Assembly: GCA_023091665.1 (NCBI GenBank)
Contig: JALJCQ010000027.1
Location: 372,001 to 436,000, forward strand
DNA length: 64,000 nucleotides
Reading direction: 5' to 3'
Source of the DNA: Pythium myriotylum
Taxonomy: Eukaryota; Oomycota; Peronosporomycetes; Pythiales; Pythiaceae
How positions within the stretch are numbered: the stretch's first letter is position 1; every line of letters begins with the position of its first letter. A program made the translations under genes and the position numbers. The notes under the pieces are model-generated. The model was given only the letters and a program-made list of their open reading frames with translations, had not been told where the DNA came from and made no database searches. Shown one piece after another: positions 35,399 through 44,546 of the stretch.

Positions 35399-36871
35399 CT
35401 AGAAGAGCAGGCGCTGGGGGATGACCATGTGCTCCCAGCGCATGAGCGCGCCGCCGACCTCGATGAGCAGGTACTGCGCGTGCTGGTCGCTCGAGCAGCC
35501 CGTGGCGCCGCCGTACTCGATCTCGATCTGCTCGTCCTCGAGCTTCTCGGTGAAGCTCAGGTAGAGCGTGCCTTGCTTGAGCCAGACCACGGGCGTCTTG
35601 CTGCTCGACTCGATCACGTGCGGGTCCTTGTCCAGGATCTTCATGAGCGTCACGGTCGCGCGCTCGTTCTTGTCGGTTGTGTACGTCGTCTGCGAGTGCA
35701 TGCTGAAGTACCGAACGTGGAGCCGCTTGTCTTTGTCGGGCGCGTTGCGGATGAAGATGAACGTGTCCTCGCCGATGAACTGCACGATCTTGCACACGAC
35801 CAGCGAGCTGTAGAGCCGCGCGTTCTGCACCGGGTCCCGCATGACGTTCCACGTCGCGCGCTGGATCTCGTGGAGCGGCATCCGCTGAATGGGCACGCGG
35901 CGACGGAACCGGAAGCGCAGCTCGAGCTTGTTCTCGGGGGTTCGAACGACCGTGTGGTGCGCCGACCAGCCGAGGCAGTTGGTGTGGTTGACGTGGGGGC
36001 CTGCTCGGTTGTTGTCGAAGCTTTCTTGCAGTCGGCGAACACTCAAGAACGTCTCGCGAGTGTGTTCGGTGACCGATTCCTCGGGCTCGGGCTCGTAGAA
36101 GAGCGGGTCCTCGTTGTCGAGGTACTGCACCCAGTGGCCGGCAGGGGCCTTGTGCCGTCTCCGCGACGGGTCTGCCGAGCTCGTGCCGGCGCTGTCCTGG
36201 CCGCTGCTCGAGTCGTCGATGCTGTCGTTCTGGTCGACCTCCATGGGCTCGGGCGCGCCGAGCGGCGGCGGCGCCGTCGGCTCGTTCACGATGAGCCTGG
36301 TCGCGCCCGTGACGACTTTTTCAAACTTCTGGTGCTCCAGGATCAAGTCCTGCAGCGCCTGCCGCTCGTCGAGCAGATCTTCTTTTAACCGCACCGTGTG
36401 CGCAAACATGTTGCGCAGCTCGTCGATCGTCGAGGCGCCCACGTCGCTCTCGAGATGCGCGCGCTGCTCGCGGAGCCGGTACTCGTGCAGCCGCTGCCGC
36501 AGCAAGTCTTTGAGGCGCCGCTGCTGCTTGAGCAGCGTGTCCATGCGCACGCGCTTGCGCTCTCGGCAGCGCTGCATGGCCTGCCGATGGCGCAGCCGCT
36601 TCTCGGCGACGACGTCGGCCGACGGCTCTTCCTCGGCCTCGTCCTCGTCGTCGAGGTCCTCGCCTTCCTCTTCCTCGGTGCTCGCCTCGCGGACGGCCGT
36701 CTGCGTCGGCGGCGCCGGCGCCACGCGCGGCAGCATGCCCTCGACGATCTCGTCGATCGTGCGGTCGAGCAGCTCGTCGTCCCAGTCGTCGCCGGCCTCG
36801 AGCGCCTCGGAGAAGAGCCGCGCCACGGCGTCGTCGCCCATGGTCATGGAAGACTCGTGCAATGACGCCAT
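35399..36871 (-). CDS. Family B member 1: bZIP-like (His variant) plus START-like domain, long form
   Basis: I chose the ATG at 36871 (490 residues), since the upstream 77 codons look like leader sequence; the frame is open to 37102. An acidic N-terminus is followed by the basic region LRHRQAMQRCRERKRVRMD, where the invariant bZIP asparagine is His, and a leucine-repeat helix. The C-terminal about 270 residues are the family domain: CLGWSAHHTV, RFRFRRRVPI, SLVVCKIVQFIGEDTFIFIRN, DPHVIE..., IEIEYGGATG and the ending MRWEHMVIPQRLLF. The basic region here (RCRERKR) is closest of all copies to a normal bZIP. Likely a nuclear dimeric DNA-binding regulator; the C-terminal domain could bind a lipid, which is inference. 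Confidence 0.75.
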   Translation of the reverse strand: MASLHESSMTMGDDAVARLFSEALEAGDDWDDELLDRTIDEIVEGMLPRVAPAPPTQTAVREASTEEEEGEDLDDEDEAEEEPSADVVAEKRLRHRQAMQRCRERKRVRMDTLLKQQRRLKDLLRQRLHEYRLREQRAHLESDVGASTIDELRNMFAHTVRLKEDLLDERQALQDLILEHQKFEKVVTGATRLIVNEPTAPPPLGAPEPMEVDQNDSIDDSSSGQDSAGTSSADPSRRRHKAPAGHWVQYLDNEDPLFYEPEPEESVTEHTRETFLSVRRLQESFDNNRAGPHVNHTNCLGWSAHHTVVRTPENKLELRFRFRRRVPIQRMPLHEIQRATWNVMRDPVQNARLYSSLVVCKIVQFIGEDTFIFIRNAPDKDKRLHVRYFSMHSQTTYTTDKNERATVTLMKILDKDPHVIESSSKTPVVWLKQGTLYLSFTEKLEDEQIEIEYGGATGCSSDQHAQYLLIEVGGALMRWEHMVIPQRLLF

Positions 36872-37040
36872 CGAGCTGTCGTCGGGGACTGCCGAACCGG
36901 ACTTAGAGGGACACGGTTTTTGGTTCCGCAGAACTTCCGTCAGCACCTCAAGCGCGTGAGAGAGAGTTGGACCGGAACAGACTTGCTTGTTCCACTCCGC
37001 TCGGCAGAGAGAGAGAGAACGAATCCGTGAGATATGCGTC

Positions 37041-37071
37041 GCAGAACTCTGGATTTTATCCAGAGTTTTGC
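37041..37071. repeat. 14-bp inverted repeat with 3-base centre
   Basis: GCAGAACTCTGGAT and ATCCAGAGTTTTGC are complementary except at one position, around a TTT centre. The innermost 10 pairs are perfect. It lies about 170-200 bases upstream of the chosen start of family B member 1. Confidence 0.85.
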
Positions 37072-37599
37072 GCTGCGTTGGCGTTGGGGCAGAACCCGCC
37101 AACGGAACCGGACGTGGGAGACAGGATCACGCCGCCGGCGCGCGTCGGGCAGCGAGAGGAGGTCTGGACGCCAAAACGTAACCGGTTCCTAGTTCTGCGT
37201 GTACCCCAGATTACTGTACGGGACGTTGCGCCCAATGAGATCGGTTCTAGGTCTAGGGGGCGCCGGAAGATTACCCCGAATCCAGGAGCCCGGAGCCATG
37301 TCGCACCCACAATAATAATTGGGAAGGAGCTGATACTATTATGCGCCATCGACTGGTCGAGAAGCGGCGTCTTCGTGTCCATTGCATCCACGGCCGGCGG
37401 TGACCCTCGTCGTATCTCAGCCGTCAACTCGCGCTCGCTGGTCGGCGTTAAGACGCGCTCGATTGGATTGCCAGTTCTCTCTCTCTCTCTCGCCTTCGAT
37501 TTCGAAGTCTCTTCGGCGTGGGTTCACTCTCGGTGGTCACGAATCACGTGATGACCAGCAGCGCGAGGCGTGGAGGACGCTCGGAGCAAATCCTCGTGA

Positions 37600-37605
<6 letters not shown>

Positions 37606-37644
<39 letters not shown>
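37606..37644. repeat. GA dinucleotide microsatellite
   Basis: An almost pure run of about 19 GA units. It is in the spacer between two family B genes and probably polymorphic between isolates. Confidence 0.95.
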
Positions 37645-37647
<3 letters not shown>

Positions 37648-37830
37648 AACGCCGACGAACGAGTCACTCTCGCTCGACTGGAGGAACGTCACGTGTTGCA
37701 TTTTGTTACAGTTTTCTAGTAGTAGTAGTAGTCGTCGTAGTAGTAGTATCGCGGCAAACAGAGAGCTAGAGAGCGACGCCTTTATCTTTTTCTCGCAGGT
37801 GGACATCGATGGCAGGAGACCAGACTTTCG

Positions 37831-38391
37831 TTACACACACTTCCACACACTCGACTCGATCGTTCGCTCACGGACGCGCTTGAGCGTCGCGTGGAACTTG
37901 TCGTGGACGGCGATCGCTTCCTCGAGCGCTTCGTTCTCATCCAGAATACCTTCGATCTGCATGACCGCGTCAACGAATGCGCGACGCATCTCGACACGAG
38001 GATCCGTGAGCCCGAGCAAGTCGTCCACTGACGGGCGTCGCCACGCCTCGAGTCGACTGTACTCGCGGAGCTTGTCGTCGAGCTCCTGCTGGAGCTTGAG
38101 CTCTTCTTCCTCGAGCACGGCGATCTTGGCCTTTTTTCGCTGCCGGAAGCGCACCATGGCTTCCCGGTGCTTTAGCTGGCGGCGCGTGAGCTTTCTCGCG
38201 GGTTTGCCGGCCGTGGTCTCGCTTGCGTCGTCGCTATGGGAGCCCGTCTGCGGCTCGAGTCGCGCGGTCTCTTCTTGCTTGTCGACAACCTCGAGCATCT
38301 CAACGTCTCCATCTTTCATGAGCTCGACAGCGTCCACGGTCTCCGACTTGAGCAACGACTGCATCAAATGTGTCGACTCGATGGCGATCAT
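37831..38391 (-). CDS. Family B short form 1: bZIP-like protein without C-terminal domain
   Basis: 186 residues. An acidic N-terminus (VELMKDGDVEMLEVVDKQEE) leads to the basic region LKHREAMVRFRQRKKAKIAV (about 74-93) with His in place of the invariant Asn, and then a heptad helix EEEELKLQQELDDKLREY. A second predicted helix (MQIEGILDENEALEEA) follows, and the protein ends at VWKCV. The START-like domain of its neighbours is absent, and no remnant is visible in the 180 bases to the microsatellite. RFRQRKK is one of the more normal basic regions in the family. It could bind DNA, or act as a dimer partner of the long forms. Confidence 0.7.
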   Translation of the reverse strand: MIAIESTHLMQSLLKSETVDAVELMKDGDVEMLEVVDKQEETARLEPQTGSHSDDASETTAGKPARKLTRRQLKHREAMVRFRQRKKAKIAVLEEEELKLQQELDDKLREYSRLEAWRRPSVDDLLGLTDPRVEMRRAFVDAVMQIEGILDENEALEEAIAVHDKFHATLKRVRERTIESSVWKCV

Positions 38392-40204
38392 CTCGCGGGG
38401 CCGGTCGTCGCCTCCCGTGCAAGACGGAGAATGAGCGGTGGTGCCTGGTCACATTGGATCGGCGCATGCCTGCTGAGACAGAGAGACACGGCCTTTGACA
38501 CCACTCGGCCATTCAGCAGAGCCCAACAGCCAGTCAGTCGCGTCCATCTCCACGCCACTCGGTCTGTCATCGCGCGCTCGCGATCGAAAGGGAGGGAGGG
38601 AGGGATCCATTGCGACGAGAGATGCTTCGTCGCAGGCTCCGGATTTCTGCGGCTTGTCCAATTGGTGGATCAGATCGAGATTGACCAATCAGAGCGCGTG
38701 AACCTGGTAGGACTAGGGTTCATAGGAAAGATGAGCCCGTCGCGAGCAGCTCACTTGACTGGTGTGGAGCCCTCGCGCGGTCGTGTCACACTTGACGGCA
38801 CCACGGCACGACGTCTGCGATGGGTTGCTCTCTCTCGCTTGTCGAAACCGGATCTTCGATCGGAGAGTGCCTCCACCCCAATGGCGAGGGCCCCGACTAT
38901 GCCCACAGGGTGTACGAAGACCCCCCACCTGATACGGCATGGCTACACTTTATTTTGATGAGACCTAAGGATGCCACGCGTCGTGCGTGCGTGGGAGCTC
39001 CCACTGCCTCGTCGACTCAGCGACGAAACGCTTGCGGAAAGATGCGAGAGTTCGTCGGCGAACACGTACCCACGGGAACGACTCGCAATGGAATAGATAC
39101 ATAATTCTCAGCATGTCCCTCCTCCTCCTCCTCCCGATTGCGGTTGCGGCGAGCTTCCAGACGAAACACAAGCACAGACACGCGCTGTTTGAGCAAACCA
39201 CGCAGGATGGACGACTGTCATGACGGTACTTGAGCTGCATGGGACCAGCCATGGCTTGCAATCCAGTGGACTGCACAACCGCAACTGCGAGGACAGTCCC
39301 AGGGCTTCTGGACACTCGGCACTCTCCCTTCTTGCGACTTCGACAGGGTGCCTGATTCCGCAGTTCCATTCTGCAGCCACTCGATCGTGGATAACTTTGG
39401 CCGCGCAGTATTTAAAGCACCGTCATCACCGCGAAAGATCCAGACTTTGATTGTCTGTATCGAGACCACTTCACCCAATCACAAGCGGAGACCATCTCCA
39501 GGGGCAGGTGTCCCAACTCGCGCGATGACTGACTTGGCTTCGTTCGTGACGACTCAGTGCTGGCTGTTTCCGCCCCCAGGACGCACCACCGCCAACTATT
39601 TGCGGTGCCGTTTCTGTTCAACTGGCACGCGATCCTTGGCTCGTTCGCCCAAGGCAACGGTGGGCGTGGTGGATCTGTTCTGAGATCCAGTGGGGAGCAG
39701 CGAAATCCAGGAGCCCTGTGCTGCCGTGTTCGCACGACTGGCGACCACGTGCCTGTCGAAAGACCTCGTCCTGTTCACGTATTCGAGATAGGCTCGCCGC
39801 CATGCACCACCACAAGTTTGTTGGACGAACCCATCGACCAATTTTTCTGTCTGAGAACAAAGAATTGCCTTTATTGAATCCCCACTCCACCTGCAGCCAT
39901 GGCCTGCCGACAGGCTCGCAGTCGAGATTCGGCGCTCTAACCCAGAGGCCTTTTGCTCCACGTTTTAGTCGCCGGCTCTCCGTCTCGTGCTCGCGATGAT
40001 TGCTTGCTCCCTTGATGGCGTTCTCTGTAGCATTTGGGACGTCATCTGAGCATTGCGACTTGCTCAGTCTTCGTTCTCTCTCGTGCGCGTCGTCACCACT
40101 CGCGCTGACTCGATGAACCACGACATTGGACAGGCCGACACGAACAACGCCGACTTCCAAAACAAAACCACGACTTGATCCCCCCCTCCATCGGGACGTC
40201 CTCT
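38392..40204. other. Intergenic, no gene seen
   Basis: About 1.8 kb. The longer open frames at its right end are shadows of the next gene. A poly-T/CTC-rich stretch (39118-39135) is the only simple sequence. I could not recognise a decayed family copy. Confidence 0.5.
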
Positions 40205-41542
40205 TCAGCCTGTGAGAAGCTGCTGCGGGGCGACGGCTTGCTCCCAGAGCATCATGAGCAGGCAGAGCTCGGTCCACATGTGTTGGCCATGAGTCAAGTC
40301 CCGGACTTCGAGGTAGCCCATGTACTCGACGTCGATGCCACCGTCGTGATTGGCAGCTGTGGTCGGTTTCTCGGTCAGTCGTAACAGGGCACATCCGTCG
40401 CGGAGCCAGTTGTTGCTATTTCCCAGAGATGTCGTCATGTCGTCCATGTCCTCTTTCGGAGCTCGGTTCATGAGCATCGAGAAGATCATGGCACAGCGGC
40501 CGTGGCGAGGATCGTAGTTTTCTGCTCCGGGCATGCGATGGTAGAGGCCGAGATAACGCGACTGGCCCGAGTGCTTTTTTTCGGGGGCGTTCCGGATCAT
40601 GAGCACAATGTCGTCATGCACTTGCTGCACCAACTGCGTTCTCACGGACGAGGCCGACGACCGGCTCATCACGTCCGGGGTCGAGTAAATCTTCCACGAG
40701 CGCTCGAACATTTGGTCGAGCGTGGCGCGCGTCTTGAGCACACGACGAGAGAACCGAAAGAGCATGACGGGATCGTTGCGTTCGTTGCTTGTGAACGCTC
40801 TCTCGGTCTGCCAGCCCATACACCGCGAAGTGGCGATCACGGGCGGGATGGGCAGGTTGCTTTGCGGCAGCGTCCGCAGCATCTCGGCCATTTTCTTGAG
40901 CCCGAGCGCGATCGTCTTGCGGCACTGCTCCTCCTGCACGGGTTCGTAATAGAACGGGGCTTCGTCTTCATCGTACCGCAGCCAGACTCCTCCTGGGGTG
41001 CGAGGAAACACAAACATGGACCGCGCGAACGACTGGTCCGAGAGGCTCTGGAACGCGCGCGCGCGCTGGTCGTGGAGCACGAGCTTGCTCGTGAGCTCGT
41101 CCTTCTCGAGCAGCAGCGTCTCCCTCGCGCGCACGAGCTCGGTGAATCTCGCTTGGAACAATTGCAGCGCCGTCTTGCCCTCTCCATTTCCGGCGATGTG
41201 TTTCTTGTGGCCCAGCACTTGCATGAGGATCCGCTGGAGCGCCTGCTCCTGCCCTTTCATCGTGTCCACGCGGTCGCGTCGCTCCTGGCGATACCGCGCC
41301 ATGGATTCGCGGTGGCGCCGGCGTCGCTGCTCTTCTTCGAGCCGCTGCTCGGCCTCTTCGATCGAGCACGGCGACGCCGGGACGCTCTTGGCGTCCTCCG
41401 AGTCCACGGGGCTCCCGAGCGGCGTCGACGGCCGCAGCCACTTGGGCTCGTCGACGCGCGCGCCCTGCTGCAGCTGCAGCCCGTACTCGTCCAGCAGGAG
41501 CAGCGCCGCGAGGTCGTCGACGTCGACGAGGTCGTCGCTCAT
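40205..41542 (-). CDS. Family B member 2: bZIP-like (His variant) plus START-like domain, long form
   Basis: 445 residues. The N-terminus is acidic and Leu-rich (VDVDDLAALLLLDEY), almost the same as in member 3. The basic region is RRRHRESMARYRQERRDRV (about 73-91), again His for Asn and Tyr for the Ser/Cys position, followed by a heptad helix with MKGQEQALQRILMQVL. The C-terminal domain has VFPRTPGGVWLRYDEDEAPF, SRCMGWQTER, FRFSRRVLKT, DIVLMIRNAPEKKHSG, DVEYMGYLEVRDL and the ending LWEQAVAPQQLLTG. Member 3 is its nearest paralog by far. A palindrome AGAACGGTTCT lies 64 bases upstream of the ATG. Confidence 0.77.
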   Translation of the reverse strand: MSDDLVDVDDLAALLLLDEYGLQLQQGARVDEPKWLRPSTPLGSPVDSEDAKSVPASPCSIEEAEQRLEEEQRRRRHRESMARYRQERRDRVDTMKGQEQALQRILMQVLGHKKHIAGNGEGKTALQLFQARFTELVRARETLLLEKDELTSKLVLHDQRARAFQSLSDQSFARSMFVFPRTPGGVWLRYDEDEAPFYYEPVQEEQCRKTIALGLKKMAEMLRTLPQSNLPIPPVIATSRCMGWQTERAFTSNERNDPVMLFRFSRRVLKTRATLDQMFERSWKIYSTPDVMSRSSASSVRTQLVQQVHDDIVLMIRNAPEKKHSGQSRYLGLYHRMPGAENYDPRHGRCAMIFSMLMNRAPKEDMDDMTTSLGNSNNWLRDGCALLRLTEKPTTAANHDGGIDVEYMGYLEVRDLTHGQHMWTELCLLMMLWEQAVAPQQLLTG

Positions 41543-42052
41543 ACTCGTCGGGCGAGGAGGATATTAACGAGTACCGTACTGGTAGATAGTAGATGGGAGG
41601 AAGAGAGAACGGTTCTGTCGGCCGATGTCCACTTGGATTATGTTCGTGCGAGACGGCAATCCAGAACAACGCCAAGGCTGTCCGGAAAACACGGTAAAAT
41701 ACGTCTGCCGTCTCAGTTCCACTGTAAACTTCGCGGTAAGTTTCGCGAGAGGGCCAAGGGTACTGTACTGGCTTCACTCAGGACGACAATCCCCCCCCCC
41801 GGTCCACATGATGACAAACCTCTGGACGCAGTGTCGAGATCGCAACCGCGCTGGCGATTTCTCCGGACGCAAAAAACCCAAATTCTGGATGCGCGCGAGA
41901 TCTCTGGATTAATATGCCAATTCTGAGGCGCGACTATGACAATCACGGGATCTTTCGTCCGAACGCGAGTATGTTCAGTAGTAGTAGTAGTAATACGACT
42001 GCAGCTAGCCTATGAGGGTGAAGAATAAATAACGAGAGCCTTCGCGCGTCTC
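41543..42052. other. Intergenic promoter region of member 2
   Basis: Contains the palindrome at 41606-41616, a run of 10 C at 41791-41800 and a GTA triplet run near 41975-41990. No gene seen. Confidence 0.6.
41606..41616. promoter_or_regulatory. Palindrome AGAACGGTTCT upstream of member 2
   Basis: Five-base inverted half-sites around one centre base, 64 bases before the start codon. The same palindrome in the opposite orientation precedes member 3. Outside the motif the two upstream regions do not look alike, which argues for selection, not plain duplication. Confidence 0.4.
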
Positions 42053-43426
42053 TCACAGCGTGAGCAGTTGCTGCGGCACGACGGCCTGGCCCCAGAGCAG
42101 CATGAGCAGGCAGAGCTCGGTCCACATGTGCTCGCCGTGCATGAGGTCGCGACACTCGACGTAGCCCATGTACTCGACGTCGATGCCGTCGTCTCGGTAG
42201 GACGGCGTCGTCGGCTTCTCGGTCAGCCGCAGCAGCGCACAGCCTTCCTTGAGCCAGTTGCGGCTGTTGCGGAGACTCGACGAGAGATCCACCTGGTCTT
42301 CCTTCGGCGTGCGGTTCATGATCGTCGTGAAGATCATGGCCGAGCGGCCGCGCCGAGGGGTCTCGCTCGCCTTGTCGCCGGACCACATGCGGTGGTACAG
42401 CGCGAGGTACCGAGACCGACCGACGTGCTTCTTCTCGGGCGCGTTGCGGATCATGATGACGATGTCGTCGTCGACTTGTTGCACGAGCTGCGTGCGCACG
42501 GAAGACGCCGACGACCGCGTCATGACGTCCGGCGATGTGTAGATCTTCCACGCTCGCTCCATCATATCGTCCAAGGTCGCTACGGTCTTGGGCACGCGCT
42601 GCGAGAACCGGAAGAGCATGACGGGGCCCTTTTCCGAGTGGAGGTACGCACGCTCGGCGTTCCAGCCCATGAGGTTGGACGTGGACACGACGGACGTGCC
42701 CATCGCACTGCCTTGTGGTAGTGACCTCAGGTACTCGGACATCTTCTTGAGCCCGAGCGCGATGATCTGGCGACAAACTTCCTCCTTGATCGGTTCGTAG
42801 TAGAACGGCGCCTCGTCTTCATCATACCGCAGCCAGACGCCTCCCGGAGTGCGAGGAAACACGAACATGGACTTGGAGAACACTTGCTCCGAGATGCTCT
42901 GGAATGCACGCGCGCGTTGGTCGTGGAACACGAGTTTCTTCGTGAGCTCGTCTTTCTCAAGCAGCAGCGCCTCGCGCAGCCGCACCATCTCTGTGAATCT
43001 CGACTGGTAGCGTTGCAGCGAGGTCTGCGTCTCGCCATTGGCGATGGGTTTATTATGCGCCAGCACCTGCATGAGAATGCGCTGGAGCGCCCTGGCCTGG
43101 TCTTTCATCGTGTCCACGCGGTCGCGTCGCTCTTGGCGGTACCTCGCCATGGACTCTCGATGCCGCTTCTTGCGCTGCTCACTGTCTTCCACGTCCTCGA
43201 TCATGCGTGGCGACGAGCCCGACTCGACCGACTCGGTCGATGGACTGCTCGGCGTCGGCGTCGAGGCTGGCGACGGCGAGCTCGAGAGCTGCGGCGTCGA
43301 CGGGAGCCACTGCTGGTTGTCCAGGTCGTTGGCGACGGCGTACTCGTCCAGCATCAGCAGCGCCGCGAGGTCGTCGAGCTCGGGTCCGCCGACGTCCATG
43401 AGCTCCTCACCAGCCATGGAGCTCAT
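42053..43426 (-). CDS. Family B member 3: bZIP-like (His variant) plus START-like domain, long form
   Basis: 457 residues from the chosen ATG (MSSMAGEELMDVGG), picked because the acidic LDDLAALLMLDEY stretch then lines up with member 2; the frame is open to 43654. The basic region is KRHRESMARYRQERRDRV (about 106-123), with the heptad helix MKDQARALQRILMQVL. The C-terminal domain has VFPRTPGGVWLRYDEDEAPF, SNLMGWNAER, FRFSQRVPKT, DDIVIMIRNAPEKKHVG, DVEYMGYVECRDL and ends LWGQAVVPQQLLTL. It is a tandem duplicate of member 2. The palindrome AGAACCGTTCT and a second imperfect copy lie just upstream. Confidence 0.77.
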   Translation of the reverse strand: MSSMAGEELMDVGGPELDDLAALLMLDEYAVANDLDNQQWLPSTPQLSSSPSPASTPTPSSPSTESVESGSSPRMIEDVEDSEQRKKRHRESMARYRQERRDRVDTMKDQARALQRILMQVLAHNKPIANGETQTSLQRYQSRFTEMVRLREALLLEKDELTKKLVFHDQRARAFQSISEQVFSKSMFVFPRTPGGVWLRYDEDEAPFYYEPIKEEVCRQIIALGLKKMSEYLRSLPQGSAMGTSVVSTSNLMGWNAERAYLHSEKGPVMLFRFSQRVPKTVATLDDMMERAWKIYTSPDVMTRSSASSVRTQLVQQVDDDIVIMIRNAPEKKHVGRSRYLALYHRMWSGDKASETPRRGRSAMIFTTIMNRTPKEDQVDLSSSLRNSRNWLKEGCALLRLTEKPTTPSYRDDGIDVEYMGYVECRDLMHGEHMWTELCLLMLLWGQAVVPQQLLTL

Positions 43427-43446
43427 GGCCGACGCTTGGAGGAGCA

Positions 43447-43457
43447 AGAACCGTTCT
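43447..43457. promoter_or_regulatory. Palindrome AGAACCGTTCT upstream of member 3
   Basis: The palindrome lies 21-31 bases before the chosen start codon. An imperfect second copy, AGAACCGTCTTCT, follows at 43462-43474. It matches the palindrome upstream of member 2 in inverse orientation. Confidence 0.4.
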
Positions 43458-44080
43458 GCGCAGAACCGTCTTCTGGCCACATGCGTGTTGGGAAGTTTAC
43501 GTTCCCGCGCAGGGAGACGTAGTTTACGGAGTGTACCCCCACCGTGTTCCCCCCTCCGACCCGAAAGCTTTCCCGCCTGGCGAACGAGGACGGACCTTGA
43601 GGTGAATGCGACACACCAAGGGACCCGTGTTGGGTTGTCATCATTCGTGCACATCCCAACGTAAAATACGCGCAGCTGAGAACCTCTAGGAACGTATACA
43701 CCAGACCCGTCATTGAGTCAGCACGCCAATTTCGGGGTTATCTGGACCTCTGATAACGGATATTGTACCGCCCCTCCGTCTCATGAAAGGCGCGAAAGTG
43801 CGGCCACGGATCTGATGATGGCGACGCCGAAGCGACGGTCATCCGTCGAGACGAGCCATTTTCGTTCTCCATTGGTATCGTCGATTCGCCAACTCTTTTT
43901 GTTTTCGTTCTCTCTCTCCCTGGACCCAACGACCGCCGGAGTGGTGAGTGTAAGAAAGCCGCCAAGTGTTGAGTGTAAATCACTGGGAAGATTGGTTTCG
44001 AAAAATGGATAGCCGCACGCGCGGTCACGGATTCCCTCCTTGGGAGCGTGAACACTCGTTATCTCAGTACTGCGCACAAA

Positions 44081-44155
44081 CTCCGGATCCGAAATCCGGA
44101 GGAACTGTTGGCGGAACACCCATCGCCGCCTACTGCGGATAGAGAGAACAGTTCC
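44081..44155. repeat. Two inverted repeats in sequence
   Basis: CTCCGGAT (44081-44088) pairs with ATCCGGAG (44094-44101) around five bases; GGAACTGTT (44101-44109) pairs with AACAGTTCC (44147-44155) around 37 bases. Both are perfect. The second carries GAAC/GTTC half-sites like those upstream of members 2 and 3. Confidence 0.8.
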
Positions 44156-44546
44156 AACGCATCTGACCGCTCCTCGCGCGCTGCAGTGGAACAGCATACA
44201 GTATTACTATCCAACAAACATACAGTGTCACTCCCAAGGACAAAAAGCGTCTTCCCTCAAAAATAATTCCAATTATATTTTTCGCGAATACCCTTCTTAC
44301 TATCAAAAAAAATCCCAATAATTAATTGGGCACATCTCCAGCACCTGGGAGAGCCAGCCCCTCGTGCCGACCGAGTCGCGCGCGGCGTCCACGGCTTCCC
44401 GTTTGATGGCGATACCTCGCTCCTCCTCCTCCTCGTCATGATTGCCAACTCTCGCGTAACCCTCGTGGTTACGCGTCAAGAACTTCAACAAGCCGTCACG
44501 GTCTCAGTTCCGAGGCGTGCGTGCGATTGCGCTCGCCACGCACGCG

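Larger units (their letters stand above)
36872..37830. other. Intergenic with inverted repeat and GA microsatellite
   Basis: Upstream region of family B member 1. It holds the inverted repeat at 37041-37071, a GA run at 37606-37644 and a GTA/GTC triplet run near 37721-37749. No further gene seen. Confidence 0.6.
43427..44546. other. Intergenic with several inverted repeats
   Basis: About 1.1 kb with the palindromes at 43447-43457 and the nested inverted repeats at 44081-44155. No gene seen. Confidence 0.6.

Noticed and set aside
40502..41926. Plus-strand frame of 474 codons opposite family B member 2
   Set aside because: It mirrors a conserved family gene and has no motif of its own; similar mirror frames occur opposite members 1, 3, 4 and 5 owing to GC-biased third positions.
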